Assembly (NCBI GenBank): GCA_016235915.1
Contig: JACRIC010000049.1
Span: 1 to 7,940 of the forward strand
DNA: 7,940 nt
Direction of reading: 5' to 3'
Source: Candidatus Peregrinibacteria bacterium
GTDB taxonomy: Bacteria > Patescibacteriota > Gracilibacteria > UBA1369 > JACRIC01
Positions 1-7,255 of this stretch are shown here, one piece after another. The notes beneath the pieces are model-generated. The model had not been told where the DNA came from, did not search any database, and worked only from the letters and a program-made list of their open reading frames with translations. The stretch's first letter is position 1, and the number at the start of each line of letters is the position of its first letter. The position numbers and the translations under genes are program-made.

Positions 1-536
1 ATCACTCCCAGCACATTTGACATGGCGGTTACGCAAACGAGTTTTACGCGGCGCGACAACATTTTTTCAAATGCCGACATGTTCAATCGGAAATCTGACG
101 TTAACGGCGCTACCATAAGATTTGCTTCTTTTTTTCGCGCCAAAATTTGCCACGGAACAAGATTTGAATGATGTTCGAGTGCGGTGGTTACTATCGTGTC
201 GCCTTTTTTTATATTCTGTTCGCCCCATGAATATGCGACGAGATTGATCGCCTCGGTGCAATTTTTGGTAAAAATAATTTCTTCATTACTGGCCGCGCTC
301 AAAAAATCGCGAATCATTTTCCTCGTCCCTTCGTATTCTGCCGTTGCCTCTTCGGAAAGCGAATAAATTCCTCTATGAATATTCGCGTTCATTGTTTCGT
401 AGTAGTTTTTTATAGCGGAAATAACAGACGCTGGCTTCTGCGTCGTAGCAGAGTTATCTAAGTACACGAGCGGATGGCCGTTCATCTTTTGATTTAAAAT
501 CGGAAAGTTTTTTTTGATGTGGAATGGATTGAACAT
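1..536 (-). CDS. sufS: SufS cysteine desulfurase, N-terminal part (runs off the left edge)
   Basis: PLP-dependent cysteine desulfurase that takes sulfur from L-cysteine as a persulfide and feeds it to the SufBCD scaffold in the cytosol. About 178 residues are visible on the complement, starting MFNPFHIKKNFPIL. Class V aminotransferase/SufS hallmarks are clear: VYLDNSATTQKP near residues 24-35, NANIHRGIYSLS near 50-61, and ALEHHSNLVPWQ near 119-130, which holds the histidine that stacks on PLP (His123 in E. coli SufS). The PLP lysine and the active-site cysteine lie beyond the window. The start is ATG at 536-534, three bases after the sufD stop and in the same frame (TGA GTC ATG), so translation is probably coupled to sufD; no strong ribosome binding site is visible. 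The family call is secure and the SufS subgroup follows from the operon context. Confidence 0.95.
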   Translation of the reverse strand, partial: MFNPFHIKKNFPILNQKMNGHPLVYLDNSATTQKPASVISAIKNYYETMNANIHRGIYSLSEEATAEYEGTRKMIRDFLSAASNEEIIFTKNCTEAINLVAYSWGEQNIKKGDTIVTTALEHHSNLVPWQILARKKEANLMVAPLTSDFRLNMSAFEKMLSRRVKLVCVTAMSNVLGV

Positions 537-539
537 GAC

Positions 540-1190
540 TCAGAATGACAGTGCTCGCCGAATATTTTTGGCAATAAGAAGTTGTAGTCCCGCATCCGCA
601 ATTTTCACAAGATCTTCCATGAGAAAGGCCTCTATCAGTATTTTCTCGGCTTCTTTCCTTGAAAATCCGCGGCTCATGAGATAAAAAAGAGACTCTTCTT
701 CGATATTTCCTGATGTTGCCTTATGTCCCGCCTTCACATCATCCGCTTCTATTTCCAGCGAAGGCAGTGAATGCACTTTTGCGTTTTTTGAAAGAAGCAA
801 AGAATGATGCGCTACAAAACTTCTCGTCTTGCATGCTCCCTGCTTTATTACCAAATTCCCTTTGTAGTCCACTATCGATTCATCAAATACAATATTTCGA
901 ACAATAATATCGGATTCTGTTTCGCGGCCTTCGTGCTCCGCCACGGTTTCAAAAGGAAATTCATTTTTTCCGCGACCGATGATATACAAAAGTATTTTTG
1001 CTCTTGATCCGTCTCCATTCAAATGGATGGAAAGTTTTTTTTCTTCGGAAAACCCGCGCGTTACCAGAGCCATTATGGTCAATTGAGCATTTTCTTTCAA
1101 TACCATTTCGCACGACGAGAGCGATTGAAGAAAAAATGTTTTTTGCTCATCTTCTTTGACGAAAATTTGGGTTGGTAATTGTGAGAACAT
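540..1190 (-). CDS. sufD: Short SufD-like Fe-S cluster scaffold protein
   Basis: 216-residue member of the SufB/SufD family, read on the complement. SufD pairs with SufB and two SufC subunits to form the SufBC2D scaffold. The C-terminal half is typical: a beta-helix stretch, then [23 protein letters not shown] (in pieces: GHKATSG, then LFYLMSRGF) and an EA-rich helix. His156 matches the family histidine at the SufB-SufD interface (His360 in E. coli SufD). The protein is about half the usual SufD length of roughly 420 residues: the N-terminal helical domain and part of the beta-helix are missing. The frame is clean, so this looks like a natural minimal SufD rather than a broken gene. The gene starts 27 bp after the sufB stop and ends 3 bp before sufS. 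The gene name rests on operon position as well as on similarity; a SufB-like paralog is the alternative label. Confidence 0.85.
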   Translation of the reverse strand: MFSQLPTQIFVKEDEQKTFFLQSLSSCEMVLKENAQLTIMALVTRGFSEEKKLSIHLNGDGSRAKILLYIIGRGKNEFPFETVAEHEGRETESDIIVRNIVFDESIVDYKGNLVIKQGACKTRSFVAHHSLLLSKNAKVHSLPSLEIEADDVKAGHKATSGNIEEESLFYLMSRGFSRKEAEKILIEAFLMEDLVKIADAGLQLLIAKNIRRALSF

Positions 1191-1217
1191 TGAAAAAGTT
1201 TATATTCCCGAATAAAG

Positions 1218-2657
1218 TTAGCCCACCGAACCTTTCATCTCCAATTCCATCAGCCTATTTAATTCCACCGCAAATTCCATAGGGAGTTTTTTGATAATTT
1301 CATTTGCAAAACCGTTAATAATGAGCCCCGCCGCTTCTTCTTCGGAAAAACCGCGAGACATCAGATAAAAAAGCTGTTCCTCTCCCATCTTTGAAACGGT
1401 AGCTTCATGCGCGATCAGAGCATCGGCAGCCTCGATTTTCATGGTCGGATACGTATCGGAACGGGATTTTTCATCTAAAAGAAGGGCATCGCAGGTCACG
1501 TGGCTTTTCACGCCGTGAGCGTTTGGCGCGATTTTCAGAAGCCCGCGATAGCTCGCACGACCTCCATTTTTGCTTATTGATTTGGAAATAATGGTTGACG
1601 ATGTATTCGACGCGAGATGAATCATTTTCCCTCCCGCGTCCTGAATTTGTCCGGATCCTGCAAATGCCAGTGAATACACTTGTCCTTTTGCTCCGGATTC
1701 CATGAGCACCACTGAAGGATATTTCATCGTCACTTTTGAACCGAGATTGCAGTCCAACCAAAACATTTCGGCATTTTCATAGGCGTATGCTCGTTTGGTA
1801 ACCAAATTGTATACATTCCGGGACCAATTCTGCACCGTCGTATACTGCACTCTTGCATTTTTTTTCACGACAATCTCCACCACCGCCGAGTGCAAGGAAT
1901 CCGTGGAATATATCGGCGCAGTACACCCTTCGACATAGTGCACGAAGCTTTCCTCGTCCGCGATAATGAGTGTCCTCTCGAATTGTCCCATATTCTCCGC
2001 GTTAATGCGAAAATACGCCTGAAGAGGAAGATCCACTTTTACTCCTTTTGGAATATAAATAAATGATCCTCCCGACCACACCGCGGAATTGAGCGCCGCA
2101 AACGCGTTATCAGCCGCTGGCACAATTTTTCCAAAATATTCTTTGAAAAAATGCGGATATTTTCTGAGAGCCTCGTCCGTTGAGTCAAAAATCACTCCTT
2201 TTTCCTCGAGATGTTTTTTCAATCGATGATACACGACTTCGGACTCAAACTGAGCGCCTGTTCCCGCAAGAAATTTCCGCTCAGATTCAGGAATCCCGAG
2301 TTTTTCAAATGTGTCCTTAATCTCAGACGGCACTTCTTCCCAATTATTTTTTGGTTTGTCCTGTGGTTGTACGTAATAATGGATATTTTCCAGATCTAAA
2401 GTAGAAAGATCCGGCCCAAAGTTCGGCATTTTCTTTTTGCAAAAAATATCATAGGCAGTGAGCCGGAAATCCCGCATCCATTTCGGCTCGTTTTTCCGTT
2501 CAGAAATTTCAACCACGAGTTCGCGAGAAAGGCCTTTTGGCGCGGTATAGACACTCGAAGTTTCCGTACGAAATCCGTAACGGTAATCCTTGACCGCTTC
2601 CGAAACCGCTCTGCGTGTTGTTATGGGAATTGGCATAATGATACTGTCATTGTTCAT
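1218..2657 (-). CDS. sufB: SufB, Fe-S cluster scaffold subunit
   Basis: 479-residue SufB, the subunit on which the nascent cluster is built. Hallmarks in order: [20 protein letters not shown] near the N-terminus, [38 protein letters not shown], then NGGRASYRG and [14 protein letters not shown]. Cys389 in the last motif matches E. coli SufB Cys405, the sulfur acceptor and cluster ligand. [21 protein letters not shown] follows, with His417 and Glu418 at the positions of E. coli His433/Glu434. The start chosen is ATG at 2657-2655 ([11 protein letters not shown]), which overlaps the sufC stop by 11 bases and suggests translational coupling. The frame is open 60 bases further, to 2717, but that extension encodes no SufB sequence and lies wholly within sufC. 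The stop is TAA. Length is normal for the family. Confidence 0.97.
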   Translation of the reverse strand: MNNDSIIMPIPITTRRAVSEAVKDYRYGFRTETSSVYTAPKGLSRELVVEISERKNEPKWMRDFRLTAYDIFCKKKMPNFGPDLSTLDLENIHYYVQPQDKPKNNWEEVPSEIKDTFEKLGIPESERKFLAGTGAQFESEVVYHRLKKHLEEKGVIFDSTDEALRKYPHFFKEYFGKIVPAADNAFAALNSAVWSGGSFIYIPKGVKVDLPLQAYFRINAENMGQFERTLIIADEESFVHYVEGCTAPIYSTDSLHSAVVEIVVKKNARVQYTTVQNWSRNVYNLVTKRAYAYENAEMFWLDCNLGSKVTMKYPSVVLMESGAKGQVYSLAFAGSGQIQDAGGKMIHLASNTSSTIISKSISKNGGRASYRGLLKIAPNAHGVKSHVTCDALLLDEKSRSDTYPTMKIEAADALIAHEATVSKMGEEQLFYLMSRGFSEEEAAGLIINGFANEIIKKLPMEFAVELNRLMELEMKGSVG

Positions 2658-3879
2658 ACCCGCTTTTTTCCAGTTCACGAGCCAAGTCTCTTCCTCCCGA
2701 GCGAATAATCCGTCCATCTTTCATCACATGTACAAAATCCGGCTCGATATATTCAAAAATGCGCTGATAGTGTGTAATGATGAGAATTCCCGCGCCAGTT
2801 TCTCTTTGGAACTTTTTAATATTTTCTGCCACGATCCGAAGTCCATCGATGTCGAGTCCTGAATCAATTTCATCGAGCAGTACAATTTTCGGTTCCAAAA
2901 TGGCCATCTGTAAAATTTCACCGCGTTTTTTTTCACCGCCAGAAAAGCCTTCATTCAAGTCCCTTTCGGAAAAAGTCTGTGGCATCTTGAGGTCGCTGAG
3001 ATGTTTTTCAAAAAATTCATGAAATTCACGAGGACCGCAAAGACGTGTTTTTCCTTTCAATGATTTGATTCCCGTATTTTTTGCGAGTCTGAGAAAATTT
3101 TCCATACGGACTCCCGAAATCTCGCTTGGCGACTGAAATCCCAGAAAAATTCCGCGATTCGCTCGTTCATTTACTGGAAGATTTTTTATATTTTTTCCAT
3201 TGAGCAACAGAGAACCTTTTTGGATATGATACGCCGGATGTCCCATAATGACGGAACACAGCGTGCTTTTTCCCGAGCCGTTCGGTCCCATAAGTGCATG
3301 GATTTCTCCTGATTTTATCGTGAGATTCATTCTGCGAAGAATGTTTTTTTCCGCTAATCCTGCATGCAGATTTTCAATTTTTAGGATGTATGGTTTTTTT
3401 ATTTTTTTCGGTAATGCTGTATTTTTTTCTTCTAAACGTTCGGTCAGAAAATATTCCAGATTTATTCCTTGAAGCGTGCTCTCTATTTCAGTATTTATTT
3501 CAGAAAGCCGCAAGCGGATACGGCATCCGTGAATTCTTTCACACAGCATTTTCAGTTTTTTCCCTTCCATGAGACACGACATCACTGCGACCGGTCCTTC
3601 CAGCGCTTCGATGATTTGCTTTAACGAAATATCGCGAGGATTTTTTGCTATCCGATACCCTCCTTCTTTCCCGCGTTCCGCAGAGATCATTCCAGCTTTT
3701 AGCAGGTCTCTCGCAATTTTTTGCAGGAAGAAAAATGACATTTTTTCACTTTCCGCTATTTTTTTCAAAGAATTCGTTTCTGCTGGAGATTTTTTCGCGA
3801 GTGCTGTCAGCAAAAACAACCCGTAATCCACTTTTTGACTTAATTGAAGAGCGCGTTTGTGAAGATTTGATCTATTCAT
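2647..3879 (-). CDS. sufC: Rrf2-family regulator fused to SufC ATPase
   Basis: 410-residue two-domain protein. Residues about 13-145 form an Rrf2/IscR-type regulator: [12 protein letters not shown], a helix-turn-helix around 38-62, a wing with [12 protein letters not shown] (70-81), and three cysteines, Cys102, Cys113 and Cys119 (C-x10-C-x5-C), in the place where Rrf2 proteins bind an Fe-S cluster. A charged linker (about 146-162) leads into a complete SufC of about 248 residues: Walker [10 protein letters not shown] (198-206), Q-loop Gln249, signature FSGGEKKR (312-319), Walker B IVLLDE (332-337), D-loop SGLD (340-343) and His370. SufC is the ABC-type ATPase that drives SufB-SufD rearrangement. 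There is no ATG, GTG or TTG near the domain boundary, so SufC cannot easily be made separately. This is the first gene of the operon, behind its own promoter and operator-like palindrome. Each domain assignment is firm; autoregulation by the fused protein is inferred. Confidence 0.95.
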   Translation of the reverse strand: MNRSNLHKRALQLSQKVDYGLFLLTALAKKSPAETNSLKKIAESEKMSFFFLQKIARDLLKAGMISAERGKEGGYRIAKNPRDISLKQIIEALEGPVAVMSCLMEGKKLKMLCERIHGCRIRLRLSEINTEIESTLQGINLEYFLTERLEEKNTALPKKIKKPYILKIENLHAGLAEKNILRRMNLTIKSGEIHALMGPNGSGKSTLCSVIMGHPAYHIQKGSLLLNGKNIKNLPVNERANRGIFLGFQSPSEISGVRMENFLRLAKNTGIKSLKGKTRLCGPREFHEFFEKHLSDLKMPQTFSERDLNEGFSGGEKKRGEILQMAILEPKIVLLDEIDSGLDIDGLRIVAENIKKFQRETGAGILIITHYQRIFEYIEPDFVHVMKDGRIIRSGGRDLARELEKSGYEQ

Positions 3880-3896
3880 ACTAAATTAGTCTTAAT
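3874..3896 (-). promoter_or_regulatory. Putative Rrf2/IscR-type operator of the suf operon
   Basis: 23-bp palindrome centred on 3885, with 9 of 11 base pairs symmetric and a perfect core ACTAA-A-TTAGT (3880-3890). The core resembles the GACTAAATTAGTC heart of enterobacterial IscR sites, as I recall that consensus. It covers the rrf2-sufC start codon and lies just downstream of the predicted transcription start, so a bound repressor would block transcription. Binding by the fused Rrf2 domain is inferred. Confidence 0.55.
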
Positions 3897-3907
3897 TCAC
3901 TAACGTC

Positions 3908-3936
3908 ATCCTATGGCAGATAAAATTCTTCGTCAA
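3908..3936 (-). promoter_or_regulatory. Sigma-70-like promoter of the suf operon
   Basis: On the complement: -35 TTGACG (3936-3931, 5 of 6 consensus), a spacer of 17 bases, and -10 TAGGAT (3913-3908, 4 of 6). The start of transcription would fall near 3901, giving a leader of only about 20 bases before the rrf2-sufC ATG at 3879. No clear Shine-Dalgarno sequence lies in that leader. Confidence 0.6.
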
Positions 3937-3968
3937 GTTTCATTTTAGGAATTTCTTACATTATGATT

Positions 3969-3974
3969 TATAAT
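3969..3974 (+). promoter_or_regulatory. TATAAT box overlapping the first ATG of the surface protein gene
   Basis: Perfect TATAAT whose last two bases are the first two of the ATG at 3973. A start of transcription 7-8 bases downstream would fall at 3981-3982, on the second in-frame ATG (3982). The -35 region is poor (TAGGAA at 17 bp spacing, 3 of 6). A second candidate -10, TATGAT, sits at 3962-3967. The chance of coincidence in AT-rich DNA is real. Confidence 0.35.
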
Positions 3975-6297
3975 GCAGAAAATGAAGCAATCCAAGAAAC
4001 AAAAAAATTCCTGTGTAGTTTTACTTTCCATTCTGGTGGGCAGTCTTGCATTTCTTTTTATCCTCCTTATTCAACAAAATATCCGTTTCGACGGACAAAC
4101 CGCCCTTTTTTCTCGGAAAATTGCCAGAACTTCCCCTCAAAAGCACGAATCCCGAAAATCTCAAGATACCGATAAAGATGGAATATCCGACACGTCTGAT
4201 AATTGTCCCGATATTGCGAATCCACATCAGGCTGATGGAAATCACAATGGCCAAGGAGACTTCTGTGACAGTTCCGACCAAGATGTTTTAAGTTCCAATG
4301 ATTGGGCGTATGTCTCTTATGAAGCTTTGAAAAAATATAAAGACCTTACCTATTATTGGAAAAGTCGAGTGGCTCCGGATAGTGAAAATTTCTTCAATGC
4401 CGGAGGGGGTTGGAATGATGATGTTGAACTTGCCGCTTCCTTGACAGGATATTGGCTTCTTACCGGAGACGAATCCGTTGCCAATGATATTTTTCGAGCC
4501 ATGGCAGACGAAATTCAAAAGCAACCGTATGTGGGGTCAAAAGGCGTTCCGTGGGTTCAGCCAGGAGATCATCGCATTGAACAAGGATTCACTACGGTGA
4601 TGCTGGACAGCGAACATTCCGCGGAAGAAACTACTCTTGTTTTTCCGAGAATGACTTATGTTGATTATGGAGAGCCTCGAAATATTGAGCTTATGACACG
4701 CACCATTTGGAATTTCCAAGATTCTGTTTCTCAATCTGGTTATACTGAAGAGAATTGGGCAGTATCGGTTGGAAAAGAGAGTATGCTCATGCGAAGTCCT
4801 CGATACAATGCTCGCAATGTGGATTTTACTTGGGTGATACCGGATCCCGACACATCCATCGAACCGCAAGATGTTGTCGAAAATTTCAAAACGACTCTTC
4901 CCTCTCTTTCACTGGCATGGTACTACGGATCGAGTCATCCGTTTTGGCAAGATTCTGGATTTATGAAACAACACCATAATACTTGGATGGCGGCGACAAA
5001 AGTGAGTATTCCGTCCCAAGGAGCTGTTTCTGCAAAGCCTGCTAAAATTCCCCCTTCAAAGATTCTCCTCACCAGTAAGCCCGACAGCGGCCAATGGAAT
5101 TTTGGAGACTGGAACAAAAACCAATCCGATCCCGAAGGCTTCGATGGCGGTTGGATGAATGGCGCTTATGTTTTTCGTCATTTTTATCAAGCTCTTATTG
5201 GTGATTGGATGATATTTAACGGCACGGATAAGCAAAGCTTTGCTCAAGATGCTTCCGATCTTGTTTCCGAAGCGTTTCATTATCGACAAAATGCCATGCA
5301 GGTTTCCGAGAATAATATTTCACTCGATCGCCAATTTATGCAATGGAGGACTGAAGTAGCGAGCTCTCCTGATGATCAACTTTTCTTGGATACACGAAAA
5401 TGGAAAGATTCCGACACGAGAATGACCGCATACAATATTTATCTCGAGAGATATAAAACTTCTCGTCAATCGAGTGATTTCACGAATGCCATGACGCTTG
5501 CATGGGACGCTTTCAATCATATATTTTCCACTCTGAATGGAAACTTTGATGATTGGACCAGTGGAACGGTCGCAGATGGCGTCACTGATACTGTCAAATT
5601 TGAAGAAAGCGATTCATGGACGATGGCCGCGCTGGGAGGTTCAGGTATTTATGATGGCGCTTATCCAACAATGTATATTTCTTTGAAGCAACCGGCGAAT
5701 CATATCGTCACCCTCGTGAATGAAAAATCTCCCACAAAAATTTCTTTCTGGGCTTATAACTTTGGAGATTCATCGGAGGAACTGGGTGTTCGGTTCTGGA
5801 GACTTTCCGAAGGGTCGGGTCGCATGACTCTTGCTCGCGATTCGAATAAAGACGGGCAAGCGGATTATACTCTTGAAACTTTGGATGTTTCCGATACGGG
5901 ACGCGGACAGGAAACAAAATTTATTCTCCCGCATCATAAAATGTACTTTGTTACCATAGAAGTCACATCACCGCGAACGAAAAATTTGAATGGTGTCGCC
6001 GATCCTGCGATTGGACGAAAAGATTTCCGTTATGAAAATGGGAAAGTTTTTGTTGATGTTCACAATATCGGCATTGGCCAAGCTTCTGGAATTTTCGTAA
6101 AACTCTTTTCAAAAACCAATACATTGCTGGGACAGACCAGTCTCGATCTTTCCGGCTTCACGACTCTCAATCCTTCTCTTTCGACTGTAACATTTGATGT
6201 GACCGGAAAAATTTCTTCTTCCGATGAACTCGGTTCCATTGTCCTCGAATATTCCGGTGAAGAAATAACGAAGCTCAATAATACGTTGAAGATGTAA
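3973..6297 (+). CDS. Membrane-anchored extracellular protein with TSP3 repeat and CARDB-like tail, function unknown
   Basis: 774 residues; the family of the central part is not recognised. Residues 1-13 are lysine-rich and 14-33 form one hydrophobic segment, a signal anchor or uncleaved signal peptide, so the bulk is probably outside the cytoplasm. Residues 65-99 are a thrombospondin type 3 calcium-binding repeat (DTDKDGISD, DNCPD, ADGNHNGQGDFCD) with its cysteine pair Cys78/Cys98. Residues about 105-580 are rich in Trp, Tyr and Asp and mostly helical in character, with GGGWNDDVELAAS near 144-156; this recalls alpha/alpha-toroid carbohydrate-active enzymes, but no catalytic motif can be named. 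A second calcium-loop motif, DSNKDGQAD, sits at 623-631. From about 692 a beta-rich tail with VFVDVHNIGIGQASGIFVKL resembles CARDB/Ig-like adhesion modules. The start could be 3973 or 3982; no good ribosome binding site favours either. The gene is divergent from suf with a 93-bp gap and stands alone. Confidence 0.85.
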   Translation: MQKMKQSKKQKNSCVVLLSILVGSLAFLFILLIQQNIRFDGQTALFSRKIARTSPQKHESRKSQDTDKDGISDTSDNCPDIANPHQADGNHNGQGDFCDSSDQDVLSSNDWAYVSYEALKKYKDLTYYWKSRVAPDSENFFNAGGGWNDDVELAASLTGYWLLTGDESVANDIFRAMADEIQKQPYVGSKGVPWVQPGDHRIEQGFTTVMLDSEHSAEETTLVFPRMTYVDYGEPRNIELMTRTIWNFQDSVSQSGYTEENWAVSVGKESMLMRSPRYNARNVDFTWVIPDPDTSIEPQDVVENFKTTLPSLSLAWYYGSSHPFWQDSGFMKQHHNTWMAATKVSIPSQGAVSAKPAKIPPSKILLTSKPDSGQWNFGDWNKNQSDPEGFDGGWMNGAYVFRHFYQALIGDWMIFNGTDKQSFAQDASDLVSEAFHYRQNAMQVSENNISLDRQFMQWRTEVASSPDDQLFLDTRKWKDSDTRMTAYNIYLERYKTSRQSSDFTNAMTLAWDAFNHIFSTLNGNFDDWTSGTVADGVTDTVKFEESDSWTMAALGGSGIYDGAYPTMYISLKQPANHIVTLVNEKSPTKISFWAYNFGDSSEELGVRFWRLSEGSGRMTLARDSNKDGQADYTLETLDVSDTGRGQETKFILPHHKMYFVTIEVTSPRTKNLNGVADPAIGRKDFRYENGKVFVDVHNIGIGQASGIFVKLFSKTNTLLGQTSLDLSGFTTLNPSLSTVTFDVTGKISSSDELGSIVLEYSGEEITKLNNTLKM

Positions 6298-6305
6298 GAG
6301 GGAGA

Positions 6306-7190
6306 TTAAGGAATCGCGTGCTTGCTTCTCGTTAGCACCAATAGTCCCGCCATTACGATCACAAAGCCTGCGAGCTGATAGAGTGTGGGGATTTCGCTAA
6401 AGAAAAAAACAGCAAAGAGAAGGCTAAATGCCGGAGCGCTTGAGAGGCTCGCCACCGTCGAGAGAGACACGCGTTTCAGCCCTTCATACCACCAAATTCT
6501 TGAAATCGCCATGATGAAAATTCCATTCACGAGGATAATTCCTGCGTTTTGCCGAAACAGCAAATCGGTTTGACTCCAATTTTCCAGTACAAAACTCAGC
6601 GACAACAACGTCATTCCTCCTAAAAACTGCCTCACGAAAAGAATAGTTGCCGGAGATACCATTTTCAGCGCTTTTTTCGCGCAAAAATTTCCCAAAGGAT
6701 ACAAAGTCGTTGCCGCGATAATTCCGAGATCGCCGATATTGAGTTCAAATTTTCCTTGATACAATATCGCCATCGTTCCAATGAAAACAATGAACGCTCC
6801 AATTATTTTTTTCCGTGTTATTTTTTCTCCGAGAAAAATCCAGCAAAATAAAAATGTAAAAATGACTTCGGTTTGAAGTAGCATGGCGGTATTGATGCCT
6901 GAAGTGTATTTGGCGCTCGTAAAAATAAGAAAATTCGGAATAATCACGATAAATAGCGTCACGCCGAGAATCCATGGCCAAACTTTTTTGACGAATAGTT
7001 CCCGCAAACCCTTATGCGTGGCTAAATAAAAAAATAAAAATACGGCTGAGAGCAATGATATGACTGCGGCATACCAAATCGGCGGCATTCTTTTTGCGCC
7101 AAAATTTGTCAGGATGGGGAAAAGTCCCCAGCCTGCGCATGAAGCGAGAATAAAAACTTCTCCGCTTATTTTTTCTGTAATTTTTTTCAT
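6306..7190 (-). CDS. EamA/DMT-family transporter, 10 membrane helices
   Basis: 294-residue integral membrane protein of the drug/metabolite transporter superfamily, made of two repeated five-helix EamA halves (about 10-145 and 152-288). Seen directly: FILASCAGWGLFPILTNF at the first helix, the typical end of the first half with FLGEKITRKKIIGAFIVFIG (119-138), and its counterpart FFSEIPTLYQLAGFVIVMAG (263-282) in the second half. Substrate cannot be told from sequence; relatives export amino acids, nucleosides or other metabolites. The start is ATG at 7190-7188, with an AGAGGA Shine-Dalgarno-like sequence (7208-7203) 12 bases upstream, slightly far. It converges on the surface protein gene with 8 bp between the stops and is divergent from the pepA fragment. 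Confidence 0.93.
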   Translation of the reverse strand: MKKITEKISGEVFILASCAGWGLFPILTNFGAKRMPPIWYAAVISLLSAVFLFFYLATHKGLRELFVKKVWPWILGVTLFIVIIPNFLIFTSAKYTSGINTAMLLQTEVIFTFLFCWIFLGEKITRKKIIGAFIVFIGTMAILYQGKFELNIGDLGIIAATTLYPLGNFCAKKALKMVSPATILFVRQFLGGMTLLSLSFVLENWSQTDLLFRQNAGIILVNGIFIMAISRIWWYEGLKRVSLSTVASLSSAPAFSLLFAVFFFSEIPTLYQLAGFVIVMAGLLVLTRSKHAIP

Positions 7191-7213
7191 TTTTATAATT
7201 TTTCCTCTGCGTG

Positions 7214-7220
7214 TATTATA
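7214..7220. promoter_or_regulatory. Shared -10 element of divergent transporter and pepA promoters
   Basis: The seven bases TATTATA give a perfect TATAAT on the minus strand (7220-7215) facing the EamA transporter, and TATTAT (5 of 6) on the plus strand (7214-7219) facing pepA. Neither has a convincing -35 hexamer. The minus-strand box is well placed: transcription would begin near 7208, at the AGAGGA ribosome-binding sequence. Confidence 0.4.
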
Positions 7221-7255
7221 TCCGAGGCAGATCTTTTTTCATCCATTTATTTTTC

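Noticed and set aside
540..2649. Use of the UGA-glycine genetic code (Gracilibacteria/Absconditabacteria)
   Set aside because: SufC ends at a natural C-terminus at TGA 2649-2647 and the frame beyond only shadows sufB; the conserved genes need no internal TGA. The standard bacterial code explains everything seen.
2658..2717. Longer sufB start at 2717
   Set aside because: The extra 20 residues lie wholly within sufC, show no SufB similarity, and the ATG at 2657 gives the normal overlap and length.
3380..3440. A separate sufC gene starting inside the fused frame
   Set aside because: The expected start position reads [10 protein letters not shown] with ATC/CTA codons; no ATG, GTG or TTG and no ribosome binding site are found near the boundary.
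3963..4175. Small plus-strand frame overlapping the start of the surface protein gene
   Set aside because: It lies almost wholly inside the 774-residue gene in another frame and has no recognisable protein features.
7211..7255. GTG start at 7211 for pepA
   Set aside because: It overlaps the promoter-like TATTATA box and adds a hydrophobic stretch not expected at the start of a cytosolic M17 peptidase; ATG 7256 fits better.
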